Positions 42,452 through 51,060 of a DNA stretch of 64,000 bases are shown piece after piece. The translations under genes were made by a program, and so were the position numbers. The stretch covers positions 1-64,000 of the forward strand of contig JANQMO010000060.1 of the NCBI GenBank assembly GCA_028280025.1, written 5' to 3'. The notes beneath the pieces are model-generated. The model saw only the letters and a list, made by a program, of their open reading frames with translations, did no database searches and had not been told where the DNA came from. The stretch's first letter is position 1. Every line of letters begins with the position of its first letter. The DNA comes from Chlorobium sp. Lineage in GTDB: Bacteria > Bacteroidota > Chlorobiia > Chlorobiales > Chlorobiaceae.

Positions 42452-43123
42452 GTGCATTTACATGATGTCGTTCCCTGGGGTCGGTCGTTCCGGGAGTACA
42501 GGGACATGTTCCTCCTCACCGATGACGATCTTGGCAAATCAATTCTCGGTTGCGGGGACGGCCCCGCATCATTCAATGCCGGGCTGACGAAAGCAGGCGG
42601 GTCGGTGATTTCGGTTGATCCCATCTACCGTTTCAGTGTCGACGAGATCCGCTCGCGGGTAAAAGACGTTTGTTCGGACATTGTCTCGGAAGTTTCGAAA
42701 ACCCCCGACGATTTCATCTGGGAATCGATTCGCGATATCGATCATCTCGTACAGGTACGAATGGATGCAATGGCGCTGTTCTTTGCCGATTACGAACAGG
42801 GCAAAATGGAAGGCAGATACATCGATGCCTCACTTCCCGAGCTTCCCTTCAAAGACAAGGCATTCGATCTCGCCTTGTGTTCCCATTATCTTTTTCTCTA
42901 CAGCAGCCATCTGAGTCTCGAACAGCATATTCGTTCAATGAACGAGCTGTGCCGTGTAGCCGATGAGGTGCGGGTCTATCCTCTGGTGACGCTTGAAAGC
43001 AAGCGATCGGAGTTTATCGGCCCGGTCGTGTCGGAACTGACGGATAACGGGCAGGATGTTTCGTTTCACAAGGCGAAGTACCGGTTTCAGAAAGGGGCGG
43101 AGGAGATGCTCATTGCGAAATAG
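42452..43123 (+). CDS. SAM-dependent methyltransferase-like protein
   Basis: A class I methyltransferase-type protein: ILGCGDGPASFNAGLTKAGG is SAM-binding motif I, followed by SVDPIY. The start is taken as GTG at 42452 because relatives begin just before HDVVPWGRSFREY; the longer frame overlaps the lipocalin gene. Its C-terminal ~85 residues recur as a broken copy at 44638-45009. The substrate is unknown; the ending KAKYRFQKGAEEMLIAK is shared with the copy. Confidence 0.7.
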   Translation: MHLHDVVPWGRSFREYRDMFLLTDDDLGKSILGCGDGPASFNAGLTKAGGSVISVDPIYRFSVDEIRSRVKDVCSDIVSEVSKTPDDFIWESIRDIDHLVQVRMDAMALFFADYEQGKMEGRYIDASLPELPFKDKAFDLALCSHYLFLYSSHLSLEQHIRSMNELCRVADEVRVYPLVTLESKRSEFIGPVVSELTDNGQDVSFHKAKYRFQKGAEEMLIAK

Positions 43124-43257
43124 CGAACGGTTTGATTTTTGGATTGTGCAAGATCCCTTGTCATTTTATAATGAATTAATCAAGGCGGGGGAGGATATTA
43201 TGCCTTGGTACATGCCGTGAGGTGCCGGGTTCCTCTGCAATCGGTTGGATGGAGATC

Positions 43258-43659
43258 ATGAATATCGAGCATCGCTTACCCTCTCTGTCGGAATACAACA
43301 AACTCAGAAGTGCTGTAGGTTGGGATGGCGCTGACGAACAGGCCGCCTCGGAGGCGTTGCGTCATTCCCTGTTTTCTGTTGTTGCCCTGGATGGCGACGC
43401 TGTCATCGGGTGCGGCCGTGTCGTTGGGGACGGCGGATTGTATTTCTACATCCAGGACCTGATCGTTCATCCCGACTATCAACACCGGGGTTGCGGTAAA
43501 TTGCTGATGACCGAGTTGATGTCATTTGTCAAAAAGAAAGCCCGTTCCGGCGCTTTTATCGGGCTCATGGCGGCGGAAGGTCTCGGAAAGTATTATGAAT
43601 CGTTCGGTTTCAGGGAACGTCATCCCAAGGCTCCCGGAATGTATCAGATAATCCGCTAA
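43258..43659 (+). CDS. GNAT-family N-acetyltransferase
   Basis: A 133-residue acetyltransferase with acetyl-CoA-binding motif A in LIVHPDYQHRGCGKLLMTELM and the family end GKYYESFGFRE. The start at 43258 has GGAG five bases upstream (in GGATGGAGATC), better than the earlier in-frame Met. Substrate unknown. Between a methyltransferase and a thioesterase in an accessory stretch. Confidence 0.82.
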   Translation: MNIEHRLPSLSEYNKLRSAVGWDGADEQAASEALRHSLFSVVALDGDAVIGCGRVVGDGGLYFYIQDLIVHPDYQHRGCGKLLMTELMSFVKKKARSGAFIGLMAAEGLGKYYESFGFRERHPKAPGMYQIIR

Positions 43660-43724
43660 AAACACATGGCCGTCATGTTTTCAATGCTTTCGGGTTTTGC
43701 CTGAAGTCACAAAAGGAGGTTTTT

Positions 43725-44150
43725 ATGAAGGATACGCTACAGTCCGGCATTGTTTTTGAACACAAGTTCATCGTACCGAAGACGAAAACGGTTCCGTCTC
43801 TTTATCCCGAATCGGAAGAATTCGTGTCGATGCCGGAAGTTTTTGCCACAGGCTATCTGGTTGGCTTTTTGGAGTGGACCTGCATCAAGGCAGTAAATCC
43901 CCATCTCGACTGGCCGAAAGAGCAAACTGTTGGAACGCATATCGATATCAGTCATGAAGCAGCAACGCCTCCCGGTCTCGAAGTTACGGCAACCGTCAAG
44001 CTGATCGAGGTTGATGGCCGAAAACTTGTTTTTGCTGTCGAAGCTCATGACAGTGCCGGTCTGATTTCAAAAGGGCGTCATGAGCGTTTTGTTATCAACC
44101 GGGAGAAGTTCGATAGGAAAGTCGCCGAAAAAAAGATGGGTAACGGGTAG
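43725..44150 (+). CDS. hot-dog thioesterase, fluoroacetyl-CoA thioesterase-like
   Basis: A 141-residue hot-dog fold protein: SLYPESEEFVSMPEVFATGYLVGFLEWTCIKAV, then QTVGTHIDISHEAATPPGLEVTATVKLIEV. The arrangement of T, E and H residues resembles the FlK-type thioesterases, but fluoroacetate as substrate is not implied. AGGAGG lies seven bases before the ATG. Between two GNAT genes. Confidence 0.75.
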   Translation: MKDTLQSGIVFEHKFIVPKTKTVPSLYPESEEFVSMPEVFATGYLVGFLEWTCIKAVNPHLDWPKEQTVGTHIDISHEAATPPGLEVTATVKLIEVDGRKLVFAVEAHDSAGLISKGRHERFVINREKFDRKVAEKKMGNG

Positions 44151-44158
44151 CGCAACAC

Positions 44159-44635
44159 ATGATGGTGATTGAAAAAGCGAAGGAATCGGATGCCCGGCTG
44201 CTGCATGCGGTTGCCATATCGGCATTTGAGGATGATAGGAAATTCAAGCCGTCAAACGTCAGGCAGGAGGGCCCGCCGGGTCACGATAGTATTGAAACTC
44301 ACAGGGAGTGGATGAGAGCGCACGATTATTTTAAATGTGTTCTTAACGGAAACATTGTCGGCGGCTGTATCGTGAAAGGCCATGTGGATTATTATGAACT
44401 CTTCGGGATTTTTCTGCACAAGGATTATATGGGAAAGGGAATCGGCAGCAGACTTTTACGTGAAGTGATGGGTCTATACCCGGAAAGTTCACATTGGTCA
44501 CTTGAGACCCCGGATTATGCTCATCGAAACCACCGTTTCTATGAGAGCAACGGTTTTATTGCGCATGAGCGTTCAGCGCCTGATCAGGACCTCGGGTATG
44601 GTTTTGTCAAATACAGATATTTGGCAAAGGGTTAG
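44159..44635 (+). CDS. GNAT-family N-acetyltransferase
   Basis: A second GNAT protein of 158 residues, with LFGIFLHKDYMGKGIGSRLLREVMGLY (motif A) and YAHRNHRFYESNGFIAHE near the end. 8 bases after the thioesterase, so the two are probably co-transcribed. Substrate unknown. Confidence 0.8.
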   Translation: MMVIEKAKESDARLLHAVAISAFEDDRKFKPSNVRQEGPPGHDSIETHREWMRAHDYFKCVLNGNIVGGCIVKGHVDYYELFGIFLHKDYMGKGIGSRLLREVMGLYPESSHWSLETPDYAHRNHRFYESNGFIAHERSAPDQDLGYGFVKYRYLAKG

Positions 44636-44637
44636 GG

Positions 44638-45009
44638 TTGTTCAATTTGCTTTATGAGCATCCCTGGATGGATGTCAGTACTTTAGCGGATATGGGGTTG
44701 ATAGAGAGACGTCTCGTGACCGAAGCTTTCTTTAGAAGACAACGCCTTTCGATTCTTGTCCTATGCTCGCATTACCTTTTTCTTTACAGCGGCTATGTGA
44801 GCCTCGAACAGCATATTCGTTCAATGACGGAGCTGTGCCGCGTGGCTGATGAGGTGCGGGTTTATCCTCTGGTGACGTTAGACGGCAAACGCTCGGCGCA
44901 TATTGATCCGGTCGTGTTGGAACTGACGGACAATGGTCTGGAGGTTTCTTTTCACAAGGCGAAGTACCGGTTTCAGAAAGGGGCGGAGGAGATGATGGTT
45001 GTGAAGTAG
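44638..45009 (+). pseudogene. broken copy of the methyltransferase C-terminus
   Basis: From about 44755 on this frame reads LCSHYLFLYSGYVSLEQHIRSMTELCRVADEVRVYPLVTLDGKR...FQKGAEEM, nearly identical to the end of the methyltransferase at 42452-43123. The nucleotides just upstream (44724-44755) are also similar to the parent but are frame-shifted, and the first ~40 residues of the open frame have no relation. It has no methyltransferase motif I. It looks like a partial duplication whose front is lost. Confidence 0.75.
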
Positions 45010-45109
45010 ATTGTTATTTGTAAGATGAGGGTATTACGTATTTTGAAATACTGGATACGTTTATGGTATCATACTGTTTCTCAATACATCTTATAATCCA
45101 TAAGAGAAA

Positions 45110-46108
45110 ATGCACGTTGAGGATATACTGAACAAGACACGATCAGGTGACGTACCTTCCAAAGATGACCTTGTCTTTCTTCTCAGTATGCCCCCGGATT
45201 CTGTCGATACATACATGGTCATGGCTGAAGCGGCCCGGATTTCTAAAGAGCTTTCCGGGAGGAAGGCGGAAGTTCATGCACAGTTCGCTCTCAACCTTGC
45301 GCCCTGTTCGGGCGATTGTCTTTTTTGCTCTTTTGCCAAAGTAAACGATGTCTTTCATGAGGCGACGGAACTGTCTGCCGAAGAGGCTGTTGCTTATGCA
45401 CGCCAGTTTGAGGATGATGGTGCGAATGCTGTTTTCATGATGTCTACAGCCGGGTATCCGTTTGAGCGGTTTATCGAGGTGTCCGAAGAGGTGAGGAAGA
45501 ACCTGAAACCGGAAACGACCATGGTTGCCAATGTTGGCGACCAGTCGCTACTGCATGCCAGGAGGCTCAAGGATGCGGGTTTTGCAGGCGTGTATCATGC
45601 ACTGCGGCTGCGGGAGGGGACGGACAGTACGCTTTCGGCGGAAAAAAGGAAACGGAGTATCCGAAACTTTCTTGAAGCCGGTCTCGAGGTCGGGACGTGC
45701 GTCGAGCCTGTGGGGCCGGAACATACCAACGAGGAACTGGCAGAGATGATCGAGTTTACGGCTTCCTTCAATCCTGCGTTCAGCGGTGCTGCCAGACGTA
45801 TTCCCATACCCGGAACAGAAATGGCAAAACGCGGCGTCATCAGCGAGCTGCGTATGGCCCAGATCGTGGCCGTTACCCGGCTGGGAATGCCCCGGACGGT
45901 GATGGGAAACTGCACGCACGAGCCGTGTACGCTTGGTGCGATCGCCGGGGCAAATCTCTTCTGGGCGGAAGTCGGCGCCAATCCGCGGGATGTGGAGGAA
46001 AAGACGGAAGAAGGCAGGGGCGGAACAGTCGGCCGTTGCCGGACTCTGTATCAGGAAAGCGACTGGGATGTATGGGACGGCCCGTCGCGTTATTACAACA
46101 AAGGCTGA
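45110..46108 (+). CDS. BioB-like radical SAM enzyme
   Basis: A 332-residue radical SAM protein with the cluster ligands C66, C70 and C73 in APCSGDCLFCSF, in the order C-x3-C-x2-C. The overall fold and the C-terminal GNCTHEPCTLGAIAGANLFWAEVGANPRD segment resemble biotin synthase and its relatives, but the flanking motifs differ, so a different sulfur- or methyl-type reaction is equally possible. No bio genes are nearby; the next gene starts 7 bases after the stop. Confidence 0.75.
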   Translation: MHVEDILNKTRSGDVPSKDDLVFLLSMPPDSVDTYMVMAEAARISKELSGRKAEVHAQFALNLAPCSGDCLFCSFAKVNDVFHEATELSAEEAVAYARQFEDDGANAVFMMSTAGYPFERFIEVSEEVRKNLKPETTMVANVGDQSLLHARRLKDAGFAGVYHALRLREGTDSTLSAEKRKRSIRNFLEAGLEVGTCVEPVGPEHTNEELAEMIEFTASFNPAFSGAARRIPIPGTEMAKRGVISELRMAQIVAVTRLGMPRTVMGNCTHEPCTLGAIAGANLFWAEVGANPRDVEEKTEEGRGGTVGRCRTLYQESDWDVWDGPSRYYNKG

Positions 46109-46115
46109 TCTGAAA

Positions 46116-46853
46116 ATGAGCCTTAACTACACAAATCTACCTCATTGGCTGGAGAACAACCCGTTTTTCAGAACGCTTTTTTTATTGAGAAAGCTGTATC
46201 TGACAAAAACAAGGTTCACACATTATTCCCAATTTGCAGAGGACGTTTCTGTTGAGAGGATGTTCCCAAAGGGGTTCAAGGGTTTTTTTGTTGATGTCGG
46301 GTGTTTTCACCCTAAAAAATACAATAACACCTGGAGGCTTTACAGGAAGGGCTGGAGAGGGATCAATATCGATATCGACGCCATCAAAATTCAAGGCTTT
46401 AATCTGGTCAGGCCGAAAGACACCAATATTCAGTCAGCTGTTTCGAATACAGACGGAGAGATCGCCTACTGGTCCAGAGGTTTTTATTCACTGACCACCT
46501 CTCTTTCTGATTCTTTTGCGGTTGATAAAGAGAAGTATATTCAGAGAACTGTTCAATGTTCTCGATTGACAGACATAATAGACGGAACCGAGTATAAAGA
46601 CAGGAACATAGATTTTCTTTCTGTTGATGCAGAGGGGCATGACCTGGAAGTTCTGGATTCGCTTGATTTTGAGCGGTATGATCCTACACTCATTGCAGTG
46701 GAAACACACAGCACTCTGTTCTCAGAGGTTGAAGGAACAGAGATTTATAGATTTCTTCTCGAAAAAGGATATTGCATGGTCGGCTGGTGCGGTTTAACGC
46801 TCCTGATGGTGAATCAGGCGTATCAAAGGACGCTGAAAGAGCCTCGCCGTTGA
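46116..46853 (+). CDS. FkbM-family methyltransferase
   Basis: A 245-residue methyltransferase of the FkbM type, which methylates sugars or polyketide-like hydroxyls: GFFVDVGCFHPKKYNNTWRLYRKGWRGINIDID near the SAM site and IDFLSVDAEGHDLEVLDSLDFERYDPTLIAVE later. Base use looks more AT-rich than its neighbours, and it is the kind of gene found in surface-polysaccharide islands. Confidence 0.8.
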   Translation: MSLNYTNLPHWLENNPFFRTLFLLRKLYLTKTRFTHYSQFAEDVSVERMFPKGFKGFFVDVGCFHPKKYNNTWRLYRKGWRGINIDIDAIKIQGFNLVRPKDTNIQSAVSNTDGEIAYWSRGFYSLTTSLSDSFAVDKEKYIQRTVQCSRLTDIIDGTEYKDRNIDFLSVDAEGHDLEVLDSLDFERYDPTLIAVETHSTLFSEVEGTEIYRFLLEKGYCMVGWCGLTLLMVNQAYQRTLKEPRR

Positions 46854-46924
46854 ATGTTGTCGACAGATACGAAATTCCTCGAACGACACACCCCGGCATC
46901 TTCATAATCACATAAAGGCTTGCC

Positions 46925-47665
46925 ATGACTCCGGAACAACTGTCGCAAACGCTCGTCGAGAGCGAAGGCCTTGCCTATAATCCGATTGCGGTCAAATTCA
47001 TCGCCTCAGAGAGTGATCTTCCTGAAGGGATAAAAAAATTCGGAGAGTCTTCAGGAGAAACCAGACCGAGATCGTTTCTCTGTGCCATGTGGGGCGACTG
47101 CCTCAGGGGAGCGGGGCCTTTCTACACAACCAAGGAGCAGCAGATCTGCGGCGGCGGCGCCATATCTGCCGGGTTCGGAAGCCCTATGCCGCTCGAAGCA
47201 GCCGAGAAATTCATGATCGGTGACGGAAAGCTTTTCGGAAACATGGATGCTCTCCGATGCGCCCTGTCTTCGACAAAACCTTTTGAGGACGGCGAGTTCG
47301 AAGCAGAGATCGTCGGGCCGCTTGCAGCCATGAATGACGATACGCTACGGCCGGACGTTGTGCTGATTGTCTGCAAACCTCACCAGGGCCAGCATATCCT
47401 GCGGGCATACGATTTCGACAGCGGCGAACTGGTTCAGGGAATTGCCGGGGGATCGACCTGCGAGATGGTTTCGAGTTACGTGGTCAAAACCGGAAAGCCG
47501 ACCTTTACGCTTGGAGACACCGGCGGCAACGCCGGTCTTGATCTTGCGCCCGATGAACTGATTGTTGCCTTTCCCTACGACAAACTTGCTATAGCAGTCC
47601 GGAATCTCCCACGGATATGCCGAACATCGAGCATGCACAAGCATACCATAGTGCATGAACGTTGA
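46925..47665 (+). CDS. DUF169 protein
   Basis: A 246-residue protein of the DUF169 family: LAYNPIAVKFIASESDLPEG at the start, FLCAMWGDCLRGAGPFYTTKEQQICGGGAISAG in the middle and VLIVCKPHQGQHILRAYDFDSGE. Several cysteines (CAMWGDC, ICGG) suggest a metal or redox role. Function unknown. Followed by a weak terminator-like hairpin at 47680-47709. Confidence 0.8.
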   Translation: MTPEQLSQTLVESEGLAYNPIAVKFIASESDLPEGIKKFGESSGETRPRSFLCAMWGDCLRGAGPFYTTKEQQICGGGAISAGFGSPMPLEAAEKFMIGDGKLFGNMDALRCALSSTKPFEDGEFEAEIVGPLAAMNDDTLRPDVVLIVCKPHQGQHILRAYDFDSGELVQGIAGGSTCEMVSSYVVKTGKPTFTLGDTGGNAGLDLAPDELIVAFPYDKLAIAVRNLPRICRTSSMHKHTIVHER

Positions 47666-47679
47666 GAGGGTCTGAGGAG

Positions 47680-47712
47680 AAAAGCCCAGCGTTGCACTGT
47701 CAGGCTTTTGCG
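47680..47712 (+). terminator. possible terminator after the DUF169 gene
   Basis: AAAAGCC (47680-47686) faces GGCTTTT (47703-47709) with a 16-base loop and only four T. It is weak and no other terminator is seen after the gene. Confidence 0.35.
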
Positions 47713-47834
47713 ATATCTGTCTCAGTGGCGTAGCTTCGTATACTGAACACCTCGCATGCTTCATCCGGGGCCACGGCCTCAGTCCGGTCTCTGCCGCGGC
47801 TTCGGTGAAAACAAAACAATAAAAGATTCCCGTT

Positions 47835-49037
47835 ATGCTGACAATTGAATGGCGAAATTCAATTGGTTTGATACAGAGAGATGATTGGGTGACGATCTAT
47901 GGCGATGACGATATCTACAACAGTTATGAGTTTCATAAAGCAGTTGAAGATGCAAAGCTCGAAGGTGTCAGGCATACCTATCTTTGTGTTTTTGAGGATA
48001 ATGATCTACTGGCGCTAATCCCGACATTTACGTATTCACTATCGCTTCTGGAATCAGAAAATGTCCTGGTCAAAAAGACCCTGGATTGTATAAAGAAATA
48101 TTATAGACGCTTTTTGTCGATAAGGGTCTTTTGTCTGGGGATACCCCTGACAAACAATAAAGACTATATCGGGATACGAAGCGGTTTGTCTCAGGACAGG
48201 CAAGGCCTGCTGCTTTCCAGAGTTAAAGAGGAGGTTGTCGAAAAGTCAAAAGAGTTACACTGCAAAATTCTTCTGCTGAAAGATGTGACCTGGTCACGGC
48301 TTGATTATATGCAGCAATCTTTCCTGGAGTACCAGTACTTTGAAGCCCCCCCAAACGCTTATTTCCCGGTCATAGGGGAGTCTTTTTTCTCATTGACAAA
48401 ATTGAAAAGCAAGCAGAGGAACAGGATCAAGGGGATACAGCGATCAATAGCCGATGAAAAACTGGAGTTCAAGTTGGAGTTTGACAAGGATCTTTCCGCC
48501 GAATTCTATGCATTGTATGATACGGTTTATCAGAAAAGTGAATATAAATTCATTCCGTTGAATGAGGGATTTTTTCACGCCTTGAAAGCAAGCCTCGGGG
48601 AACACTGTTTTTTTCTTCAAATATTCGATAAGGACGGCGTTCTTCGCTGTATGGTTCTGTTCCTGGATTCGAATGATGCGATGATCACAAAATACATCGG
48701 TCTGGATTATGAGTATGCCGACTGTTCGCTGTTGTATAACGCGTATATCCTGAAAAGCATTGAAATTGCAGAAAGCAGGAAAAAGACGCTGCTCTTGCTC
48801 GGGCAAACGGCCTATCATCCGAAAATCTCGTCAGGTGCAGTTCTGGAGCGGATGTATGTGGGGCTGAACAGCACCTCGTTTCTCTATAGATATCTGATAA
48901 AGTATTTTATGAAATTGCGCTATCCCCCGTTCAAGATCAGCCAGAAGTATGCCTATAAGGAAAAGGATGCACGTAGTATTGTTGAGTTTATGCATTCGAA
49001 AGGGATCGACGTGATTGAAAACACAAGTCAATCATAA
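47835..49037 (+). CDS. FemAB/GNAT-like acyltransferase-fold protein
   Basis: A 400-residue protein with the FemAB_like/peptidogalycan type of double GNAT fold: AYFPVIGESFFSLTKLKSKQRNRIKGIQRSI and FYALYDTVYQKSEYKFIPLNEGFFHALKASLGEHCFFLQIFDKDGVLRCMVLF, then the end LLLGQTAYHPKISSGA. Such proteins transfer amino- or acyl groups to surface molecules. Its base composition looks lower in G+C than the window, which suggests acquisition from elsewhere. No close neighbour helps define the substrate. Confidence 0.65.
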   Translation: MLTIEWRNSIGLIQRDDWVTIYGDDDIYNSYEFHKAVEDAKLEGVRHTYLCVFEDNDLLALIPTFTYSLSLLESENVLVKKTLDCIKKYYRRFLSIRVFCLGIPLTNNKDYIGIRSGLSQDRQGLLLSRVKEEVVEKSKELHCKILLLKDVTWSRLDYMQQSFLEYQYFEAPPNAYFPVIGESFFSLTKLKSKQRNRIKGIQRSIADEKLEFKLEFDKDLSAEFYALYDTVYQKSEYKFIPLNEGFFHALKASLGEHCFFLQIFDKDGVLRCMVLFLDSNDAMITKYIGLDYEYADCSLLYNAYILKSIEIAESRKKTLLLLGQTAYHPKISSGAVLERMYVGLNSTSFLYRYLIKYFMKLRYPPFKISQKYAYKEKDARSIVEFMHSKGIDVIENTSQS

Positions 49038-49058
49038 CAAAGCCATTTTACAAAAAAG

Positions 49059-49089
49059 AAAAAGGGGACGCTCACAAGTAAATAAACTT
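49059..49089 (+). repeat. left terminal inverted repeat of the RAYT unit
   Basis: AAAAAGGGGACGCTCACAAG followed by TAAATAAACTT; its reverse-complement partner is at 50131-50165. A small CGCTCAC/GTGAGCG hairpin (49069-49075, 49096-49102) overlaps it and the end of the transposase gene. Confidence 0.75.
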
Positions 49090-50065
49090 ACAGCGGTGAG
49101 CGATCTGCTTTCACGATCAGGTTTATCGCCGCCGAAGAAACACCAAGAATACGTGCTGCTCCGGCATAGGTCATCCCAAGCTCCTGCACGAATTCCACAG
49201 CAAGCCGCTTACGCAACGCTGAACATTCCCGCATACGAGAACCATTCTGGATCGCCAGAATGTTTACACCCGCCTCCTCGCAAGCATTCCTGAGCCTTTT
49301 ACTGGCTTCATCCTCCATCGATATCGAAGGCAACATCTCCTTTACCGCATCATCCACCTCTTGAAGAATTCCTTTTACAAAGTCGCCGCTTCCAAGAATC
49401 CGCTCATCGCTGAACTGCTTCTCCCCCCTTTGCCGCAGAGACTTCACCTCCGACCATCCACCTATCGAACGGATCAGGCCGCCCCCGGTTAGTTCCGGCT
49501 GTCGTCCTCTTCCGCTTTCAGATTCCACAAACTCGCGATACGTCTTCCGTGCCGAAAAATCCCGTTCCCCAAAGTATTCGAGCACATAATCCCGCTCCTG
49601 CCATTCATGCCGCACACGATTCATTACAACCGAGTGACCACTCCACGGGTAGCGGTCCAGCTCCTCAAGCGAGCCAACAAGTCCTGCGCGCAACGGGTTG
49701 AGATGAATGTAGCTGACCAGTCTGAGGAAGTAAGGCTTCTCTTCGCAAACGATCGATTTATACCGGTTCTGAAAAAGATGACCATGTCTCTGGTGCCTGC
49801 GATTATATCTACTTGCGTAGCCAGTCAACAGCTTGCGCATAAAGGTCGAAAGCCCTGCTTTCCCGCTTTTCAGCAAGATATGTGCATGATTCGTCATCAG
49901 CGCCCATGCAAATATGCTCGTTTCTGTTTCCGAAGCAACCTTCCCCATACGGGAGACAAAGAATCCCCGGTCTTCATCGTCGGCAACGATACTGTTCCCT
50001 TCAATCCCCCGGACCATAACGTGGTGCAATGTCCCGGGCGCATCAAGTCTCGCTCCCCGCGGCAT
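49088..50065 (-). CDS. REP-associated tyrosine transposase (Y1_Tnp/RAYT)
   Basis: A 325-residue HUH-type single-strand transposase. H60 and H62 in LMTNHAHILLKS form the HUH pair, and the tyrosine-bearing RKLLTGYASRYNRRHQRHGHLFQNRYKS is the second signature. The C-terminal ~100 residues add a helix-turn-helix-like part (EFVQELGMTYAGAARILGVSSAAINLIVK). The gene is enclosed by matching inverted ends with GGGACGCTCA, so the whole unit (about 49059-50165) may be a complete element. RAYT proteins are linked to dispersed REP palindromes. Confidence 0.9.
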   Translation of the reverse strand: MPRGARLDAPGTLHHVMVRGIEGNSIVADDEDRGFFVSRMGKVASETETSIFAWALMTNHAHILLKSGKAGLSTFMRKLLTGYASRYNRRHQRHGHLFQNRYKSIVCEEKPYFLRLVSYIHLNPLRAGLVGSLEELDRYPWSGHSVVMNRVRHEWQERDYVLEYFGERDFSARKTYREFVESESGRGRQPELTGGGLIRSIGGWSEVKSLRQRGEKQFSDERILGSGDFVKGILQEVDDAVKEMLPSISMEDEASKRLRNACEEAGVNILAIQNGSRMRECSALRKRLAVEFVQELGMTYAGAARILGVSSAAINLIVKADRSPL

Positions 50066-50130
50066 AAGTTTATGTTATTGGGATTATGAACTTGCAATGT
50101 CTTGTCTGTATTTGAAATATAAGACGTTAT

Positions 50131-50165
50131 GCTTATAAGTTGAAATATTTATGAGCGTCCCTTAT
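50131..50165 (-). repeat. right terminal inverted repeat of the RAYT unit
   Basis: On the minus strand it reads AATAAGGGACGCTCATAAAT followed by ATTTCAACTTATAAG, matching the left end at 49059-49089 in the AAGGGACGCTCA core and the AACTT end. Confidence 0.75.
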
Positions 50166-50247
50166 TCCTGAATCAGGATGTTTTTTATTTATATTGTACA
50201 CGATGCCGGTGTACACGTGCTGCACAAAATTAAATGCCAAACCGATT

Positions 50248-50469
50248 ATGTTGAAGAATATAACCTTGAGCGCTGATGAGGAGCTGATAAGGAAGGCAAG
50301 GGAGAAAGCGCTGCGGGAACATACCACCCTGAACGCCTCTTTCCGGAAATGGCTTGAGAGCTATGTCAGCGCAGAAGCAAGAGCACGGAATTTTGATGAC
50401 CTGATGCACTCGATGAGTTATGTTCAGGCAGGCAAAAAGTTCACCAGGGAGGAGATGAATGAGCGGTAA
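50248..50469 (+). CDS. VapB-like antitoxin
   Basis: A 73-residue ribbon-helix-helix-type protein: MLKNITLSADEELIRKAREKALREHTTLNASFRKWLESYV. The C-terminal tail (FDDLMHSMSYVQAGKKFTREEM) would bind the toxin. It overlaps the PIN-domain gene by 11 bases, the normal antitoxin-first order. The start at 50248 is preferred over a longer frame. Confidence 0.8.
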   Translation: MLKNITLSADEELIRKAREKALREHTTLNASFRKWLESYVSAEARARNFDDLMHSMSYVQAGKKFTREEMNER

Positions 50470-50884
50470 GTATTTCCTTGATACCAATGTTCTGGTTTAT
50501 TCGTTTGATCCTTCAGTTCCTGCGAAACAGGCCGAAGCTGTTCGTTTGATCAAAGCTGCTCTCTATGACGGCAAGGGACTGATCAGTTCACAGGTCATTC
50601 AGGAATTCATCACTGTTGCGATAAAAAAATTTGATATTCCAATGTCACTGCATGATAGCCGGAAATATCTCGACACGGTTCTTTCAGGGCTTTGCAGGGT
50701 TTTTATGAGCATCGACCTCTACAGATCGGCACTTGATATCATGGAGCGTTGGGGGTACAGTTTGTATGATTCGCTGATTATCGCTGCGGCCCTGCAAGCG
50801 GATTGTGACATTCTTTATTCTGAAGACCTGCACCATCATCAGAAAATACGCGGACTAACCATTGTCGATCCTTTTCGGCCCTGA
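50459..50884 (+). CDS. VapC-like PIN-domain toxin
   Basis: A 141-residue PIN-domain ribonuclease. The acidic active site is spread over FLDTNVLVYSFD (D8), SSQVIQEFI, YSLYDSLIIAAAL and DILYSEDLHH. With its upstream partner it forms a type II toxin-antitoxin pair next to a transposase element. Confidence 0.85.
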   Translation: MSGKYFLDTNVLVYSFDPSVPAKQAEAVRLIKAALYDGKGLISSQVIQEFITVAIKKFDIPMSLHDSRKYLDTVLSGLCRVFMSIDLYRSALDIMERWGYSLYDSLIIAAALQADCDILYSEDLHHHQKIRGLTIVDPFRP

Positions 50885-51060
50885 AGGATTTCTCGATGAT
50901 GATACATTGAAATTTGATTATGTGCAGGAAGCGATGAAATCAGGGGTTATTGCTACTCTAACCAATAGCAGCCTGAGGGAGGTATGACAGTTTAGCTGGG
51001 TTGTGAACTGATATTTTTCTGCTAAAACAGTTCAACAAATCAACAGTTCAACATCTCCTG

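Noticed and set aside
41599..42624. A 341-codon minus-strand frame over a gap and the lipocalin gene
   Set aside because: It runs through repeat sequence and opposite a plausible gene, with a composition unlike protein.
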